In this document: positions 8,728 to 16,686 of the stretch, one piece after another
How the letters are laid out: the number at the start of each line of letters is the position of its first letter
How positions within the stretch are numbered: position 1 is the stretch's first letter
Assembly: GCA_965226775.1 (NCBI GenBank)
Contig: CBDDEI010000002.1
Span: forward strand, 1,612,001-1,676,000
Length of the DNA stretch: 64,000 nt
Source of the DNA: CBDDEI01 sp965226775
Lineage (GTDB): Bacteria; Chloroflexota; Dehalococcoidia; SHYD01
Direction of reading: 5' to 3'
Made by a program: the position numbers and the translations under genes
Notes under the pieces: generated by a model
Database searches by the model: none
Told to the model about the DNA's origin: nothing
What the model saw: the letters and a program-made list of their open reading frames with translations, nothing else

Positions 8728-9090
8728 ATGACCGAAGAGAGCAATATGGCTGATTCCTGCACTTTCTGTGGCATCATCAGTGGCGAGATTCCCGGTGACT
8801 TTGTCTACCAGGATGATCACGTAGCTGCGTTCCGGGACATCAGCCCCAAAGCGCCCATCCACGTGGTGGTAATCCCGAAAGCGCACATCGATTCTCTGGC
8901 GCAGCTGACCTCCGCCGAGCGGGATACTGCCGGGCGCCTGATGGAAGCCGCCGCCGAAGTGGCGCGCTTGGAGGGCGTTGAAGAGCGGGGCTATCGGGTA
9001 GTCATCAACACCGGCCCCGATTCCGGCAGCCAAATCTCCCACATCCACCTGCACGTCCTGGCCGGATGGATGATGGGGAGCATGGGATAA
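8728..9090 (+). CDS. hinT: HIT-family (HinT-like) nucleotide phosphoramidase
   Basis: HIT proteins hydrolyse adenosine phosphoramidates and related nucleotide conjugates. The 120-aa protein begins with a CTFCGIISGEIP block and ends with the catalytic triad HIHLHVLAGWMMG, the His-x-His-x-His signature. FRDISPKAPIHVVVIPKAHI matches the HinT core. An ATG at 8746 (MADSCTFC) is an alternative start and is the one most homologs would suggest. The gene begins a hinT-yqeK-rsfS unit with almost no gaps. Confidence 0.93.
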   Translation: MTEESNMADSCTFCGIISGEIPGDFVYQDDHVAAFRDISPKAPIHVVVIPKAHIDSLAQLTSAERDTAGRLMEAAAEVARLEGVEERGYRVVINTGPDSGSQISHIHLHVLAGWMMGSMG

Positions 9091-9092
9091 CT

Positions 9093-9689
9093 ATGCCCAT
9101 CACACTGGCCGAGGCCCGTAGCCGCTGGGCACATCTGCCCGCCGGCTTGCAGGAGCACTTGGAGCGGGTCAGCCACGGCGCTCACCATCTTGCCCAACGC
9201 TGGGACGTAGACCCGGAGACGGCCGCCTTGGCCGGCTTCCTCCACGATGTCGCGCGGGCACAGTCGCCGGAGCTGCTGCTGGAGCAGGCTCAGGAGTTGG
9301 GGATACCTATCAATCCCATGGAAGAGGCGATGCCGCTTCTGCTCCACGGTCCCGTGGCCGCAGCGCTGCTCCAGCAAGAACTAGCGGACGAAGGTGTCGT
9401 GAATGCCGTGCGCTGGCACACCACCGGTCGCTGGGGGATGAGCGCCCTCGAGCAGGTAGTGTTCCTGGCAGATAAGACCGACCCGAATAAGATCAACGGC
9501 TCGCCGGGCATGCAAAAGGTTGCACAGCTAGGAGAGACCAGCCTCAATCTCGCCGTCGTCCGCTATTTAGAGCGCTCCACCAAACGGCTGCTGAAACAGG
9601 GCCGTATGCTGCACCCCGCCTCTATCGAGGCGCGCAACTGGTTGCTGCTACAGGGAGCAAACTCTGAGGAACAGGTGGTAAGTAGCTAG
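9093..9689 (+). CDS. yqeK: YqeK-like HD-domain Ap4A hydrolase
   Basis: YqeK proteins are HD-domain phosphohydrolases that split diadenosine tetraphosphate symmetrically. The 198-aa product has the metal-binding pattern: H (RVSHGAHHL), HD (FLHDVARA), H (LLHGPVAA), H (VRWHTTGR) and a final D (FLADKTDP). The frame also opens at 9066 inside hinT, but the ATG at 9093, with GGGA 5 bases upstream, fits the family start. It is followed after one base by rsfS; the yqeK-rsfS pairing is conserved in many bacteria, usually with nadD, which is absent here. Confidence 0.88.
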   Translation: MPITLAEARSRWAHLPAGLQEHLERVSHGAHHLAQRWDVDPETAALAGFLHDVARAQSPELLLEQAQELGIPINPMEEAMPLLLHGPVAAALLQQELADEGVVNAVRWHTTGRWGMSALEQVVFLADKTDPNKINGSPGMQKVAQLGETSLNLAVVRYLERSTKRLLKQGRMLHPASIEARNWLLLQGANSEEQVVSS

Positions 9690-9690
9690 T

Positions 9691-10035
9691 ATGGAAGCAG
9701 ACGAGACCGCCCGGCGCATTGTAGACCTGGCCGCGGACCACCAAGGGGAAGACATCCTTCTATTGGACCTGCGGGACAAGGTGGACTACACCGACTACTT
9801 TGTCATTTGCAGCGGCATCAACAACCGCCATCTGCGCGCGCTGGCAGAAGCTATTGACGAAGGCATGAATCACAGCGAGGCCAAGTTACTGCGCACGGAA
9901 GGCACGCCGGAGTCCGGGTGGGTGCTTATGGACTTTAGCGACGTCATCGTCCACCTCTTCTCGGAGGAGAAGCGGGCGCAGTACAGTTTGGAGCAGCTAT
10001 GGCGGGGGGCTACCCCCGTGGTCAGGCTTCAATAA
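9691..10035 (+). CDS. rsfS: Ribosome silencing factor
   Basis: RsfS binds uL14 on the large subunit and blocks subunit joining when nutrients are short. The 114-aa protein shows the conserved core DLRDKVDYTDYFVICSG, then the helix EAIDEGM and the C-terminal WVLMDFSDVIVHLF. It follows yqeK directly. Its last 14 bases overlap the end of the convergent ndk gene, so no terminator fits between them. Confidence 0.94.
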   Translation: MEADETARRIVDLAADHQGEDILLLDLRDKVDYTDYFVICSGINNRHLRALAEAIDEGMNHSEAKLLRTEGTPESGWVLMDFSDVIVHLFSEEKRAQYSLEQLWRGATPVVRLQ

Positions 10036-10474
10036 TCCAGGGGTCAATCGACCGCTGGTAAGCCGTCAGATCCTCCGTCCCAAAGAAGAGGGCGATCTCG
10101 TTCGCCGCCGATTCCTCTCCGTCCGATCCGTGGATCAAGTTCCGCCCAATATCAATCCCTAGGTCGCCGCGGATAGTGCCCGGAGCCGCCTTCGCGGGGT
10201 CGGTTGTGCCCATCGTCTGACGCACAACTTCCACCGCGCTCTTGCCCTCCAGCACCGCAGCTACAATCGGCCCAGAGGTAATAAAATCTACCAAGCCGCT
10301 AAAGAAGGGCCGCTCCCGGTGCACACCGTAGTGCTGCTCTGCCAGTGCCATGTCCATTTGCAGCAGCCGCAGGGCTACAATCTTTAGCCCTCTCGCCTCA
10401 AGTCGTCCCAATATCGTGCCAATTAAGCCTCGTTGCACCGCATCCGGCTTCAGCAGGATCAATGTCTGGTCCAC
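10022..10474 (-). CDS. ndk: Nucleoside diphosphate kinase
   Basis: Ndk equilibrates nucleoside di- and triphosphates through a phosphohistidine. The 150-aa protein has the LILLKPDAVQRGLIG opening and the active-site histidine in NLIHGSDGEESA. Length is standard. The start is a GTG preceded by GAGGTGGG. The 3' end overlaps rsfS on the other strand by 14 bases. Confidence 0.96.
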   Translation of the reverse strand: MDQTLILLKPDAVQRGLIGTILGRLEARGLKIVALRLLQMDMALAEQHYGVHRERPFFSGLVDFITSGPIVAAVLEGKSAVEVVRQTMGTTDPAKAAPGTIRGDLGIDIGRNLIHGSDGEESAANEIALFFGTEDLTAYQRSIDPWIIEA

Positions 10475-10510
10475 ACGCCCACCTCACATAAAATCTTCAT
10501 AAGTGCTGGG

Positions 10511-10945
10511 TTAACGTACCACGAGTCGCATCCCTACGAAAAGCAGCACCACCCCAACTACTCGCATCGCATCAAGCGGGTGGCTCTGGTGACCAAACAC
10601 GCCGATAGTGTCCAGGATGACTGATGTCGTCAGCTGGCCCACAACCATGAGCGAGATGAAGGACGCCACGCCGATTATCGGCACCACAATGTTGGCCGTC
10701 AGCAGGTAGGCCATGCCAAAGATACCGCCGATGAGCATGTACGGCGGCACCGTGGTGATGCTACCGATATTACCGCTGCGGAAGCCTAGCAACATGGCTA
10801 CGCTGATGATGATGATGCTGACTGTCAGCGAGGTGAAGGTTGCCTCCGCCACGCCGATGATCTTTCCCAGCGCCGAGTTGACACTGGACTGCACGGCGGT
10901 GCCGGACCCCACGGCCAGGCTCATTAAGAAGTAGACAACGAGCAA
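10511..10945 (-). CDS. YdcZ/DUF606-type DMT family membrane transporter
   Basis: The 144-aa protein has about five hydrophobic helices and the YdcZ pattern: SGTAVQSSVNSALG after helix 1, a GGIFGMAYLL helix and a VGQLTTSVILDTIGVFG block, which is highly characteristic of this small half-size drug/metabolite transporter family. Such proteins probably act as dimers; substrate unknown. The start is a TTG with GAGGAG 6 bases upstream. It lies between ndk and a repeat region and is not obviously part of an operon. Confidence 0.85.
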   Translation of the reverse strand: MLVVYFLMSLAVGSGTAVQSSVNSALGKIIGVAEATFTSLTVSIIIISVAMLLGFRSGNIGSITTVPPYMLIGGIFGMAYLLTANIVVPIIGVASFISLMVVGQLTTSVILDTIGVFGHQSHPLDAMRVVGVVLLFVGMRLVVR

Positions 10946-10977
10946 AGTGTTCTCCTCTCATTCACCCTCACTCTATC

Positions 10978-11048
10978 CACTCTTCCTTGACGGAAAAGGG
11001 GACACGCTAGTCCTCTCCTCCTTGACGGGGAGAGGTAGAAAGGGTGTT
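10978..11048. repeat. Intergenic palindromic repeat units
   Basis: Two similar units lie side by side: TCTTCCTTGACGGAAAAGG (10981-10999) and CCTCTCC-TCCTTGAC-GGGGAGAGG (11012-11035). Each has a CTTGACGG loop flanked by complementary pyrimidine/purine arms. Elements of this type are common dispersed intergenic repeats in several phyla. No open frame is present. Confidence 0.55.
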
Positions 11049-11107
11049 GTTTTACCGACTAACCAACCTACAGATTTGGATCCCTCCGCGCTTCGAATCC
11101 CATTGCC

Positions 11108-11791
11108 CTATTTTTCTCCCGGCGGACGGATGAGATAGAGCGGCTGCAACGTGGCCGCGTCCGCTACCTCGCCCGCGATACAGCGCTGCCAGGCCAGCTC
11201 GGCCAGCCACGCGCCTCGTCGCACCGAAGCCGCGAGGCTGGGCAACACAACCCGTCTCCCCAGCGCAGCCTTGAGTTGAGGTAGGAACCATTGCGGCAGC
11301 TCGCCAGTGAAGAGGGTGCGGCTGTCCACCGCCGCCAGCAGTTCCTCCGGATCGGTGATGCGCGGCGCAAGCAGCTCCCTCCAGCCAAGCTTGCCTGTGT
11401 TCTGGTACGCCGCCCAGGCCAGTTGCCCCCGGCCTGCATCGTGAACGGCGCAGACCGGCCAGGGCGCAGCGGCGTGGCCGTAAGCCTCCACCTCAAGTGT
11501 GCTCACCCCTACCAGCGGCAGGGACAAACTCAGCGCCAGTCCTTTAGCCGTAGCCAGGCCAACGCGCAGCCCGTTGAAGCTCCCCGGCCCGATGGCTACC
11601 GCGAGAGCAGTCAGGTCTTGCAACGACGCTCCGTTCTCGGACAGCACCGCCTTGATGACAGGCAGCAACTGCTTGGCATGGTTCTGGCCCGCTGCCCAGG
11701 TGTACTCCGCAACAAATGCCTCCGGACGCGTCAGCGCCACGGAAGCCATGCGGCTAGAGGTGTCCAGCGCCAGCATCAATGGGTCGCTCAT
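11108..11791 (-). CDS. tsaB: tRNA threonylcarbamoyladenosine biosynthesis protein TsaB
   Basis: TsaB is the inactive kinase-like partner that scaffolds TsaD and TsaE during t6A37 modification of ANN-decoding tRNAs. The 227-aa protein shows LALDTSSRMASVAL, the GPGSFNGLRVGLATAKGLA block and GVSTLEVEAYG. It starts within the tsaE stop (ATGA overlap). tsaD is not in the window. The C-terminus ends at a typical RPPGEK tail. Confidence 0.93.
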   Translation of the reverse strand: MSDPLMLALDTSSRMASVALTRPEAFVAEYTWAAGQNHAKQLLPVIKAVLSENGASLQDLTALAVAIGPGSFNGLRVGLATAKGLALSLSLPLVGVSTLEVEAYGHAAAPWPVCAVHDAGRGQLAWAAYQNTGKLGWRELLAPRITDPEELLAAVDSRTLFTGELPQWFLPQLKAALGRRVVLPSLAASVRRGAWLAELAWQRCIAGEVADAATLQPLYLIRPPGEK

Positions 11792-12318
11792 GCGCCGTAG
11801 GACTCCTCCAACGTGACGCCGGCCTGGAGCAAGGTGTGATAAAGCTCACGTAAGAGCCGGCTGTGACGGTCGCCCCGCGCGCGGAAGGTGAGCCGCCGCG
11901 CCTCCTCGCTCTCGTGCTGCAGCACAATCTCAAGATAATCCACGGGCATGGCAGCGGGCGCACGGTCCGGCCACTCCACTACGCAGGCGCCTTCGCCAGA
12001 GAAGTAGTCGTCTAGCCCAAGGTCCAGCGCCTCTGCCGTCTTCTCGATGCGATAGAGATCGATGTGATAGAGCATGAGCCGGCCGGGGTATTCGTTCATC
12101 AGCACAAAGGTGGGGCTGGTCACGTCAACGGTCACACCCAGCCCCTGCGCTATGCCTTGCACCAGGCAGGTCTTGCCCGCGCCCAACTCGCCGACAAGCA
12201 GCAGCGAGTCCTTTGGCTGCAACAACTGGCCGAGGAACGCGCCCACGCGCTGGGTTGCCTCCGGGCTGCGCGTGATGATGGCGTAGGAGAGGTTTACTTC
12301 CTGGTTAGGTGGTCCCAC
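11788..12318 (-). CDS. tsaE: tRNA threonylcarbamoyladenosine biosynthesis ATPase TsaE
   Basis: TsaE is the P-loop ATPase that resets the TsaB-TsaD complex during t6A synthesis. The 176-aa protein has Walker A GELGAGKT, then VTSPTFVL, the catalytic YHIDLYRI and VVEWPDRA. The only usable start I find is a GTG at 12318, which puts the first 25 bases inside the end of thiL and implies translational coupling. Gene order thiL-tsaE-tsaB recurs in many bacteria. Confidence 0.93.
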   Translation of the reverse strand: MGPPNQEVNLSYAIITRSPEATQRVGAFLGQLLQPKDSLLLVGELGAGKTCLVQGIAQGLGVTVDVTSPTFVLMNEYPGRLMLYHIDLYRIEKTAEALDLGLDDYFSGEGACVVEWPDRAPAAMPVDYLEIVLQHESEEARRLTFRARGDRHSRLLRELYHTLLQAGVTLEESYGA

Positions 12319-13328
12319 CCGATGCCTTTCAATTCCACAGGATTCCCCTGCTCATCTATCACCCTTACCTCGCCGGCAGGCTCCGGCTCTATCTGGCCGA
12401 TGAGGGTCACCGGCACGTCTGTGCGCTCCTGTACGGCATCTACTACTTCCAATGGGCCGATGAGGAGCAGCTCGTAGTCTTCACCGCCGCCAAGGGCAAG
12501 CTGCGGCCAGTCCTGGGGAAAGGCGCTCTTCACTTCATCCCGCACGGGCAGCCGGTCCAACGCCAGCAGAGCGCTTCTACCGCTGGCTTCGCATATCTTC
12601 AGAAGATCGCCCACAAGGCCGTCGCTCACGTCCATGCCGCAGCGCAGACCTACCTCCAACGCCAGTTGCCCCACGGTCAGCCGGGGCATTGGCCTGCGAT
12701 GCGCCTCTAATGCGAAGGCTAGTTCAGGCCGCTGGTCGTTTTGCTGGAGCAGGCGCAACCCGGCAGCGGATGAGCCCACCCATCCGGTCACCGCAATCGC
12801 GTCGCCGGGGATGGCCGTCCGGCGCAGCAGGGCATTGTTGGGATAGGGAATGATGCTGCCAGAGCGGCCCATCAGGCTCACGGTAATAAAGAGCACGGGA
12901 GAGGAGACAATGTCACCCCCTGCAAGCGCGGTGTCGTGAGCGGTGGCGCAATCCATCAGGCCTTCGTACAGCTCCTCCAGCCCTTCGATAGGCGTGTCCT
13001 CAGGCAGCCCCAGAGTGATGAGCGCGTGGCCGGGAATAGCGCCCATTGCCGCAATATCGCTAAGGTTGACGGCCAGCGCCTTCCAGCCGAGGTCTCGCCA
13101 GGAGGTGGTGTCCAAGGAGAAGTGGACGCCCTGCACCATGGTGTCCGTGGTGGTGAAGAGCACCGTTGAGCCCGACTGGTAGACGGCGCAATCGTCGCCG
13201 ATGCCCAACAGCAGCCGGTGCATCCCGCTATCGGCGGTACTGGGACCAACGGGACGCGGCTGGCGTTGCTCAATCAGGCGCTGCAGGCGTTCAATAAGGG
13301 CAAACTCGCCAAGGTCAGATACGTACAT
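12294..13328 (-). CDS. thiL: Thiamine-monophosphate kinase
   Basis: ThiL phosphorylates thiamine monophosphate to the active cofactor thiamine pyrophosphate. The 344-aa PurM-like protein contains LGEFALIERL, GIGDDCAVY, the Mg/ATP-binding TTTDTMVQGVHF, AVNLSDIAAMGA and DVSDGLVGDL. It heads the thiL-tsaE-tsaB unit. The ATG lies 7 bases after a perfect TATAAT, with no ribosome site. TPP made here would serve IlvB. Confidence 0.95.
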   Translation of the reverse strand: MYVSDLGEFALIERLQRLIEQRQPRPVGPSTADSGMHRLLLGIGDDCAVYQSGSTVLFTTTDTMVQGVHFSLDTTSWRDLGWKALAVNLSDIAAMGAIPGHALITLGLPEDTPIEGLEELYEGLMDCATAHDTALAGGDIVSSPVLFITVSLMGRSGSIIPYPNNALLRRTAIPGDAIAVTGWVGSSAAGLRLLQQNDQRPELAFALEAHRRPMPRLTVGQLALEVGLRCGMDVSDGLVGDLLKICEASGRSALLALDRLPVRDEVKSAFPQDWPQLALGGGEDYELLLIGPLEVVDAVQERTDVPVTLIGQIEPEPAGEVRVIDEQGNPVELKGIGWDHLTRK

Positions 13329-13341
13329 GGCTACGATTATA
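13329..13341 (-). promoter_or_regulatory. -10 box of thiL, probable leaderless start
   Basis: On the minus strand TATAAT (13341 to 13336) is followed by 7 bases and then the thiL ATG, so the transcript should start at or beside the start codon. No purine-rich ribosome site exists in the gap. No -35 is convincing. Confidence 0.5.
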
Positions 13342-13562
13342 CTTGAAGCCGCTGGAAGGAACAGGCAAGAATAACTGGAGTATTGATTCTATCCCCACAA
13401 AACTGACACCACCTTGACATGCGCGGATCGTGGGCGCTTCTTCCTTGACGCATCGCGCCTTTCCCCATACGATAAATGTAAGACTTAACGACGCAGTTGA
13501 GCGCGTCCGGTCGATGTCACCCCACGGTCATCACAGACCGAAAAGCTAAACCAGGAGGAACT

Positions 13563-13892
13563 GTGGCAAAACCCGCTGATGTGACCACCCAAACCTTTGA
13601 GCAAGATGTGCTCAAGTCTTCTACCCCTGTGTTGGTAGACTTCTGGGCGCCTTGGTGCGCTCCTTGCCGGTTCCTTTCCCCCATTGTGGAAGAGTTGGCG
13701 GGCGAGTACGAGGACAAGATTACCTTCGTAAAACTGAACACGGACAACGACCCAAGCATTGCCCAGCGCTACAACATCTTCAGCATTCCTACCCTCATTC
13801 TCTTCAAGGACGGCCAGCCCGTGCAGGAGTTGGTAGGACTACGCCCTAAGCGAGACCTGAAGAACAGCCTGGAAGCCGTTCTGGCCAAGTAA
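13563..13892 (+). CDS. trxA: Thioredoxin
   Basis: This small dithiol carrier reduces cytosolic disulfides and serves reductases such as Msr and ribonucleotide reductase. The 109-aa protein has the active-site WCAPC with Cys32 and Cys35, the FSIPTLILFKDG cis-proline segment and a full-length fold. The frame opens upstream at 13497, but AGGAGG lies 4 bases before the GTG at 13563, which gives the standard thioredoxin length. It is followed by trxB 43 bases later, with a small GAGGC/GCCTC hairpin between. Confidence 0.96.
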   Translation: MAKPADVTTQTFEQDVLKSSTPVLVDFWAPWCAPCRFLSPIVEELAGEYEDKITFVKLNTDNDPSIAQRYNIFSIPTLILFKDGQPVQELVGLRPKRDLKNSLEAVLAK

Positions 13893-13935
13893 CCACACCT
13901 AACGAGGCAGCATCGCCTCATGTAGCTAAATCCCT

Positions 13936-14868
13936 ATGCCAGACATCTACGACGTCGCCGTTATCGGGGCCGGACCAACCGGTATGACCTCCGCAATGTA
14001 CAGCGGGCGGTCGGGCCTGCGCACGTTGCTCATCGAACGCCTCATCCCCGGCGGGCAGATCGCCACCACCTCTACAGTGGAGAACTACCCCGGCTTCCCT
14101 ATGGGCATCGAGGGGCCGGACCTGAGCGACCAAATGATGGAGCACGCCCGCCGTTACGGCGTAAAGACCACGAGTACCGAGGTCAACGGCCTACGCCAGG
14201 ATGGCAGCGACCACGTGATCCTTACTGAAGACGGCGAGTTCTCCGCCCGGTCGCTCATCATCACCAGCGGCGCCGACCATAACCGGTTGGGCATCCCTGG
14301 CGAAACCGAGTACATGGGCAAAGGTGTCTCCAACTGCGCGGTCTGTGACGGTGCGTTCTTTGTGGATGATCCTGTAGTAGTGGTTGGCGGCGGCGACGCT
14401 GCCTTGGACGAGGGCCTATTCCTCACCCGCTATGCCTCCAAAGTCACCGTTGTGCATCGCCGTGACCAGCTCCGGGCAAGCCGCATCCTCCAGGAGCGCG
14501 CGCTGGCCCACGAGAAGATGGAGTTCATCTGGGACACTGTGGTCGACTCCATTGAGGGTGAGCGCGTAGTGGACAAGGTGCAGCTCCGTAATTTGAAGAC
14601 CGATGCTAAAGAAGCTCTGCCCGCGGATGGGGTCTTCATCTACATCGGCCTCTCTCCCAATACGGACTTCTTGAAAGGCCTGCTGCCCATGGACACCGGC
14701 GGACATCTTGTGGTGAATGCCATGATGGGGACACCCATCGCCGGCATCTTTGCCGCTGGCGACGTGCGCCAGAAGGCCGCCCGGCAGGTGGTCTCCGCTG
14801 CCGGCGATGGCGCTACAGCGGCCCTCTCCGCTCAAAGCTATCTGGAAGCGCTGGCCAGCCGCACGTAA
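13936..14868 (+). CDS. trxB: Thioredoxin reductase
   Basis: This FAD enzyme passes electrons from NADPH to thioredoxin. The 310-aa low-molecular-weight type has the FAD motif GAGPTG, the redox-active pair Cys134/Cys137 (CAVCDGAFF), the NADPH motif GGGDAALDEG and the C-terminal FAAGDVRQ. It pairs with trxA just upstream. No odd residues were noted. Confidence 0.95.
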   Translation: MPDIYDVAVIGAGPTGMTSAMYSGRSGLRTLLIERLIPGGQIATTSTVENYPGFPMGIEGPDLSDQMMEHARRYGVKTTSTEVNGLRQDGSDHVILTEDGEFSARSLIITSGADHNRLGIPGETEYMGKGVSNCAVCDGAFFVDDPVVVVGGGDAALDEGLFLTRYASKVTVVHRRDQLRASRILQERALAHEKMEFIWDTVVDSIEGERVVDKVQLRNLKTDAKEALPADGVFIYIGLSPNTDFLKGLLPMDTGGHLVVNAMMGTPIAGIFAAGDVRQKAARQVVSAAGDGATAALSAQSYLEALASRT

Positions 14869-14971
14869 CCCCTCGGCACAGCGCACTCAATAGTAGCAAT
14901 GGCCGGCGGCGTAAGCCCTTTACGACGCTAATCGGTTCTCTCCTGACTCACCTCCCCATAGCAAGCAACGA

Positions 14972-15508
14972 ATGATTGAACAGACTGCTGACCTGCAGCG
15001 TCCCCCCACTACTATCAGACCCATAGCCGCCGCAGATATCCCTCTGCTGGACGCATACTTCCCGGAGGGTCCTGCGGACAAGCACAGCACCCGCCTGAAG
15101 CGCCAGGAAGCTGACCACGTGCTGTACCTCATTGCCTGGGTGGGCGAACAACAGCCCGTAGGCCATGCGCTCATCGTGTGGGGCGGGGCAGAGCACAGGG
15201 ATGTGGTCGCCAAAATTAAGGACTGCCCGGAGATAGACGACCTCTACGTTCTACCGGAACACCGCTCGCGCGGGGCAGGCACAAGTCTGCTGCAAACAGC
15301 AGCCCAAGCTACCCTTGACCGTGGTTACCGGCAGCTGGGTCTGGCTGTTGGGGACAAGAACCAGCGCGCCCGTGCGCTCTATGACCGCTGTGGCTACCAG
15401 GAGTGCGGCCTGAACGATGTCTGGCTTGCCGGCACCTGGATAGACAGGGAAGGCAAGGAGCAGTTCTGGGGCGAACGCTGTATCTACATGGTGAAGCCGC
15501 TGGCCTAG
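14972..15508 (+). CDS. GNAT-family N-acetyltransferase
   Basis: The 178-aa protein carries the acetyl-CoA-binding core: the strand IDDLYVLPEHRSRGAGTSLL supplies the R-x-x-G-x-G/A pyrophosphate loop (motif A), followed by LAVGDKNQRARALYDRCGY (motif B). The substrate is unknown. The N-terminal part is variable and contains no second domain. No strong ribosome site lies before the ATG. It could acetylate a small amine, an antibiotic or a protein N-terminus. Confidence 0.85.
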   Translation: MIEQTADLQRPPTTIRPIAAADIPLLDAYFPEGPADKHSTRLKRQEADHVLYLIAWVGEQQPVGHALIVWGGAEHRDVVAKIKDCPEIDDLYVLPEHRSRGAGTSLLQTAAQATLDRGYRQLGLAVGDKNQRARALYDRCGYQECGLNDVWLAGTWIDREGKEQFWGERCIYMVKPLA

Positions 15509-15618
15509 CCGCTCCCTGGCAAAAGCGCGCCGCTCCTCTTTAGTGCGCTGCAAAATGGGACACCTGTGCTCGCCGCATGGTACCGCCGAGCACGCTCCAA
15601 AACGCTCGAAGCTCGCTG

Positions 15619-15627
15619 TGCTATACT
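15619..15627 (+). promoter_or_regulatory. Extended -10 promoter upstream of the zinc-ribbon gene
   Basis: TG-C-TATACT (15619-15627) is an extended -10 element. The remaining space to the gene is about 125 bases and contains no open frame, so the mRNA would have a long leader. No -35 is evident, which is normal for extended -10 promoters. Confidence 0.4.
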
Positions 15628-15751
15628 TAGCCCAGCGGAAATTACTCGGTTCGTTGCCCCGCTGGTACGGCAAAAAGTAACCCTTCAGCCCCTCTCCTGG
15701 CTGGTGGCGCCCCCGAAGAGAGTTCCGACTTAACCTAAGGAGTCGGCTACC

Positions 15752-16084
15752 ATGCCTGACAAGACCCTTTCTTGCCGTGAATGCGGTACTCAGTTCGTTT
15801 TCTCTGCGGAGGAGCAGGAACTCTTTGCCCAGCGAGGCTACACCAATGAGCCCAGTCGTTGCACCACTTGCCGTGAGGCGCGCCGCAGCCGTAACACCGG
15901 CAGCAGCTTCGGTGGAGCTGGTGGTGGCGGTTATCGGGAGCGGGAAATGTTTCCTGCAGTCTGCGCCCAATGCGGCAAGGACACTCAGGTCCCCTTCCAG
16001 CCCCGCGGCGATAAGCCCGTCTACTGCCGTGAGTGCTACGACAAGCAGCGTGACTCGCAGCCTCGTCGTGCCCGTAGCTGGTAA
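15752..16084 (+). CDS. Small double zinc-ribbon protein (CxxC-x17-CxxC type)
   Basis: The 110-aa protein has four Cys-x-x-Cys knuckles: CREC near the N-terminus with CTTC after it, then CAQC and CREC. The last pair matches the CxxC-x17-CxxC zinc-ribbon family, common as short proteins in Chloroflexota and relatives. Between the two ribbons lies a flexible Gly/Ser/Arg linker (residues about 48-62), and the tail is basic. These features suggest nucleic-acid or ribosome binding, but the function is not known. AAGGAG precedes the ATG. A strong palindrome follows. Confidence 0.82.
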   Translation: MPDKTLSCRECGTQFVFSAEEQELFAQRGYTNEPSRCTTCREARRSRNTGSSFGGAGGGGYREREMFPAVCAQCGKDTQVPFQPRGDKPVYCRECYDKQRDSQPRRARSW

Positions 16085-16101
16085 CCCAACACCGTATTAT
16101 T

Positions 16102-16132
16102 TCTGCGAGGGTCGCCGAGTGGCCCTCGCAGA
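16102..16132 (+). terminator. Hairpin after the zinc-ribbon gene
   Basis: TCTGCGAGGG (16102-16111) pairs perfectly with CCCTCGCAGA (16123-16132) around an 11-base loop. There is no T-run after it, so termination may be weak, or it may protect the 3' end of the mRNA. Confidence 0.5.
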
Positions 16133-16189
16133 GCCTTCTAGCTGACAAGGCAAGATAGCCCATCAGGGCGGAACAAAGAGGAGGCGCTC

Positions 16190-16363
16190 ATGCCAGGGAA
16201 AAAAAGATATTACCCAAGACGACGCCGCCAGCCTACTACGGACAATAGACAGCAGGATGAAAGTAACCTTAACGCTGCCGCACGACAGCTCGTCAGCGCC
16301 CATTCATCTGATGAGCTGAAGATGATGCTTGAGCAAGCGGAAGCCGAATATGCCTTTCGCTGA
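16190..16363 (+). CDS. Small basic hypothetical protein (57 aa)
   Basis: The ATG at 16190 is preceded by GAGGAGG with a 6-base gap, one of the best ribosome sites in the window. The frame is 57 codons. The N-terminus is strongly basic (GKKRYYPRRRRQ) and the C-terminal half is a predicted amphipathic helix (SSDELKMMLEQAEAEYAF). I do not recognise the family. The pattern suggests a nucleic-acid-binding or ribosome-associated microprotein. It overlaps the next small ORF by 14 bases. Confidence 0.6.
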   Translation: MPGKKRYYPRRRRQPTTDNRQQDESNLNAAARQLVSAHSSDELKMMLEQAEAEYAFR

Positions 16364-16481
16364 TCGCGAGGCCCAGGAGCAACCCGGACCCATGGCGCTA
16401 CGACGCTACCGCGCGGCTTCTACGGCTCTAGAAGAAGCCCAGCGCGCGTTTGACCTCAGCTTAAAGGCTTACGCAAGCTAG
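16350..16481 (+). CDS. Possible very small ORF overlapping the previous one (43 aa)
   Basis: The ATG at 16350 lies inside the end of the preceding ORF with GGAAG about 6 bases upstream. The 43-aa product ends in a helix-like stretch (ALEEAQRAFDLSLKAYAS). A second in-frame ATG at 16392 is possible. A terminator follows 48 bases later, so the pair could be a complete two-gene message. Evidence is limited to spacing, overlap and helix-friendly composition. Confidence 0.35.
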   Translation: MPFADREAQEQPGPMALRRYRAASTALEEAQRAFDLSLKAYAS

Positions 16482-16530
16482 TCTTGTTCCTATTGACCTA
16501 TTGAATTGAAGGAACCGAACTAAGGCACAG

Positions 16531-16566
16531 ACCGCCGGATGCCACCTTGGCCCGGCGGTTTTGTTT
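16531..16566 (+). terminator. Intrinsic terminator before purU
   Basis: ACCGCCGG (16531-16538) pairs with CCGGCGGT (16552-16559) across a 13-base loop and runs into TTTGTTTT. This is a good terminator for the tiny ORFs upstream. Confidence 0.85.
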
Positions 16567-16686
16567 TACCCAACACATTCCCGCATTCCCTCTCTTTGCT
16601 GCGTTGGTGTATGCTAGGCCCTTAGAGGCCAGTCCGGTTGTCGGTCGTTGGCCCAACCCACTCGTAACAAAGGAGTCTTGCACAGC

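Noticed and set aside
11085..11110. TTCGAATCC resembling a tRNA T-arm
   Set aside because: No D-arm or anticodon arm can be drawn upstream on either strand; no tRNA here.
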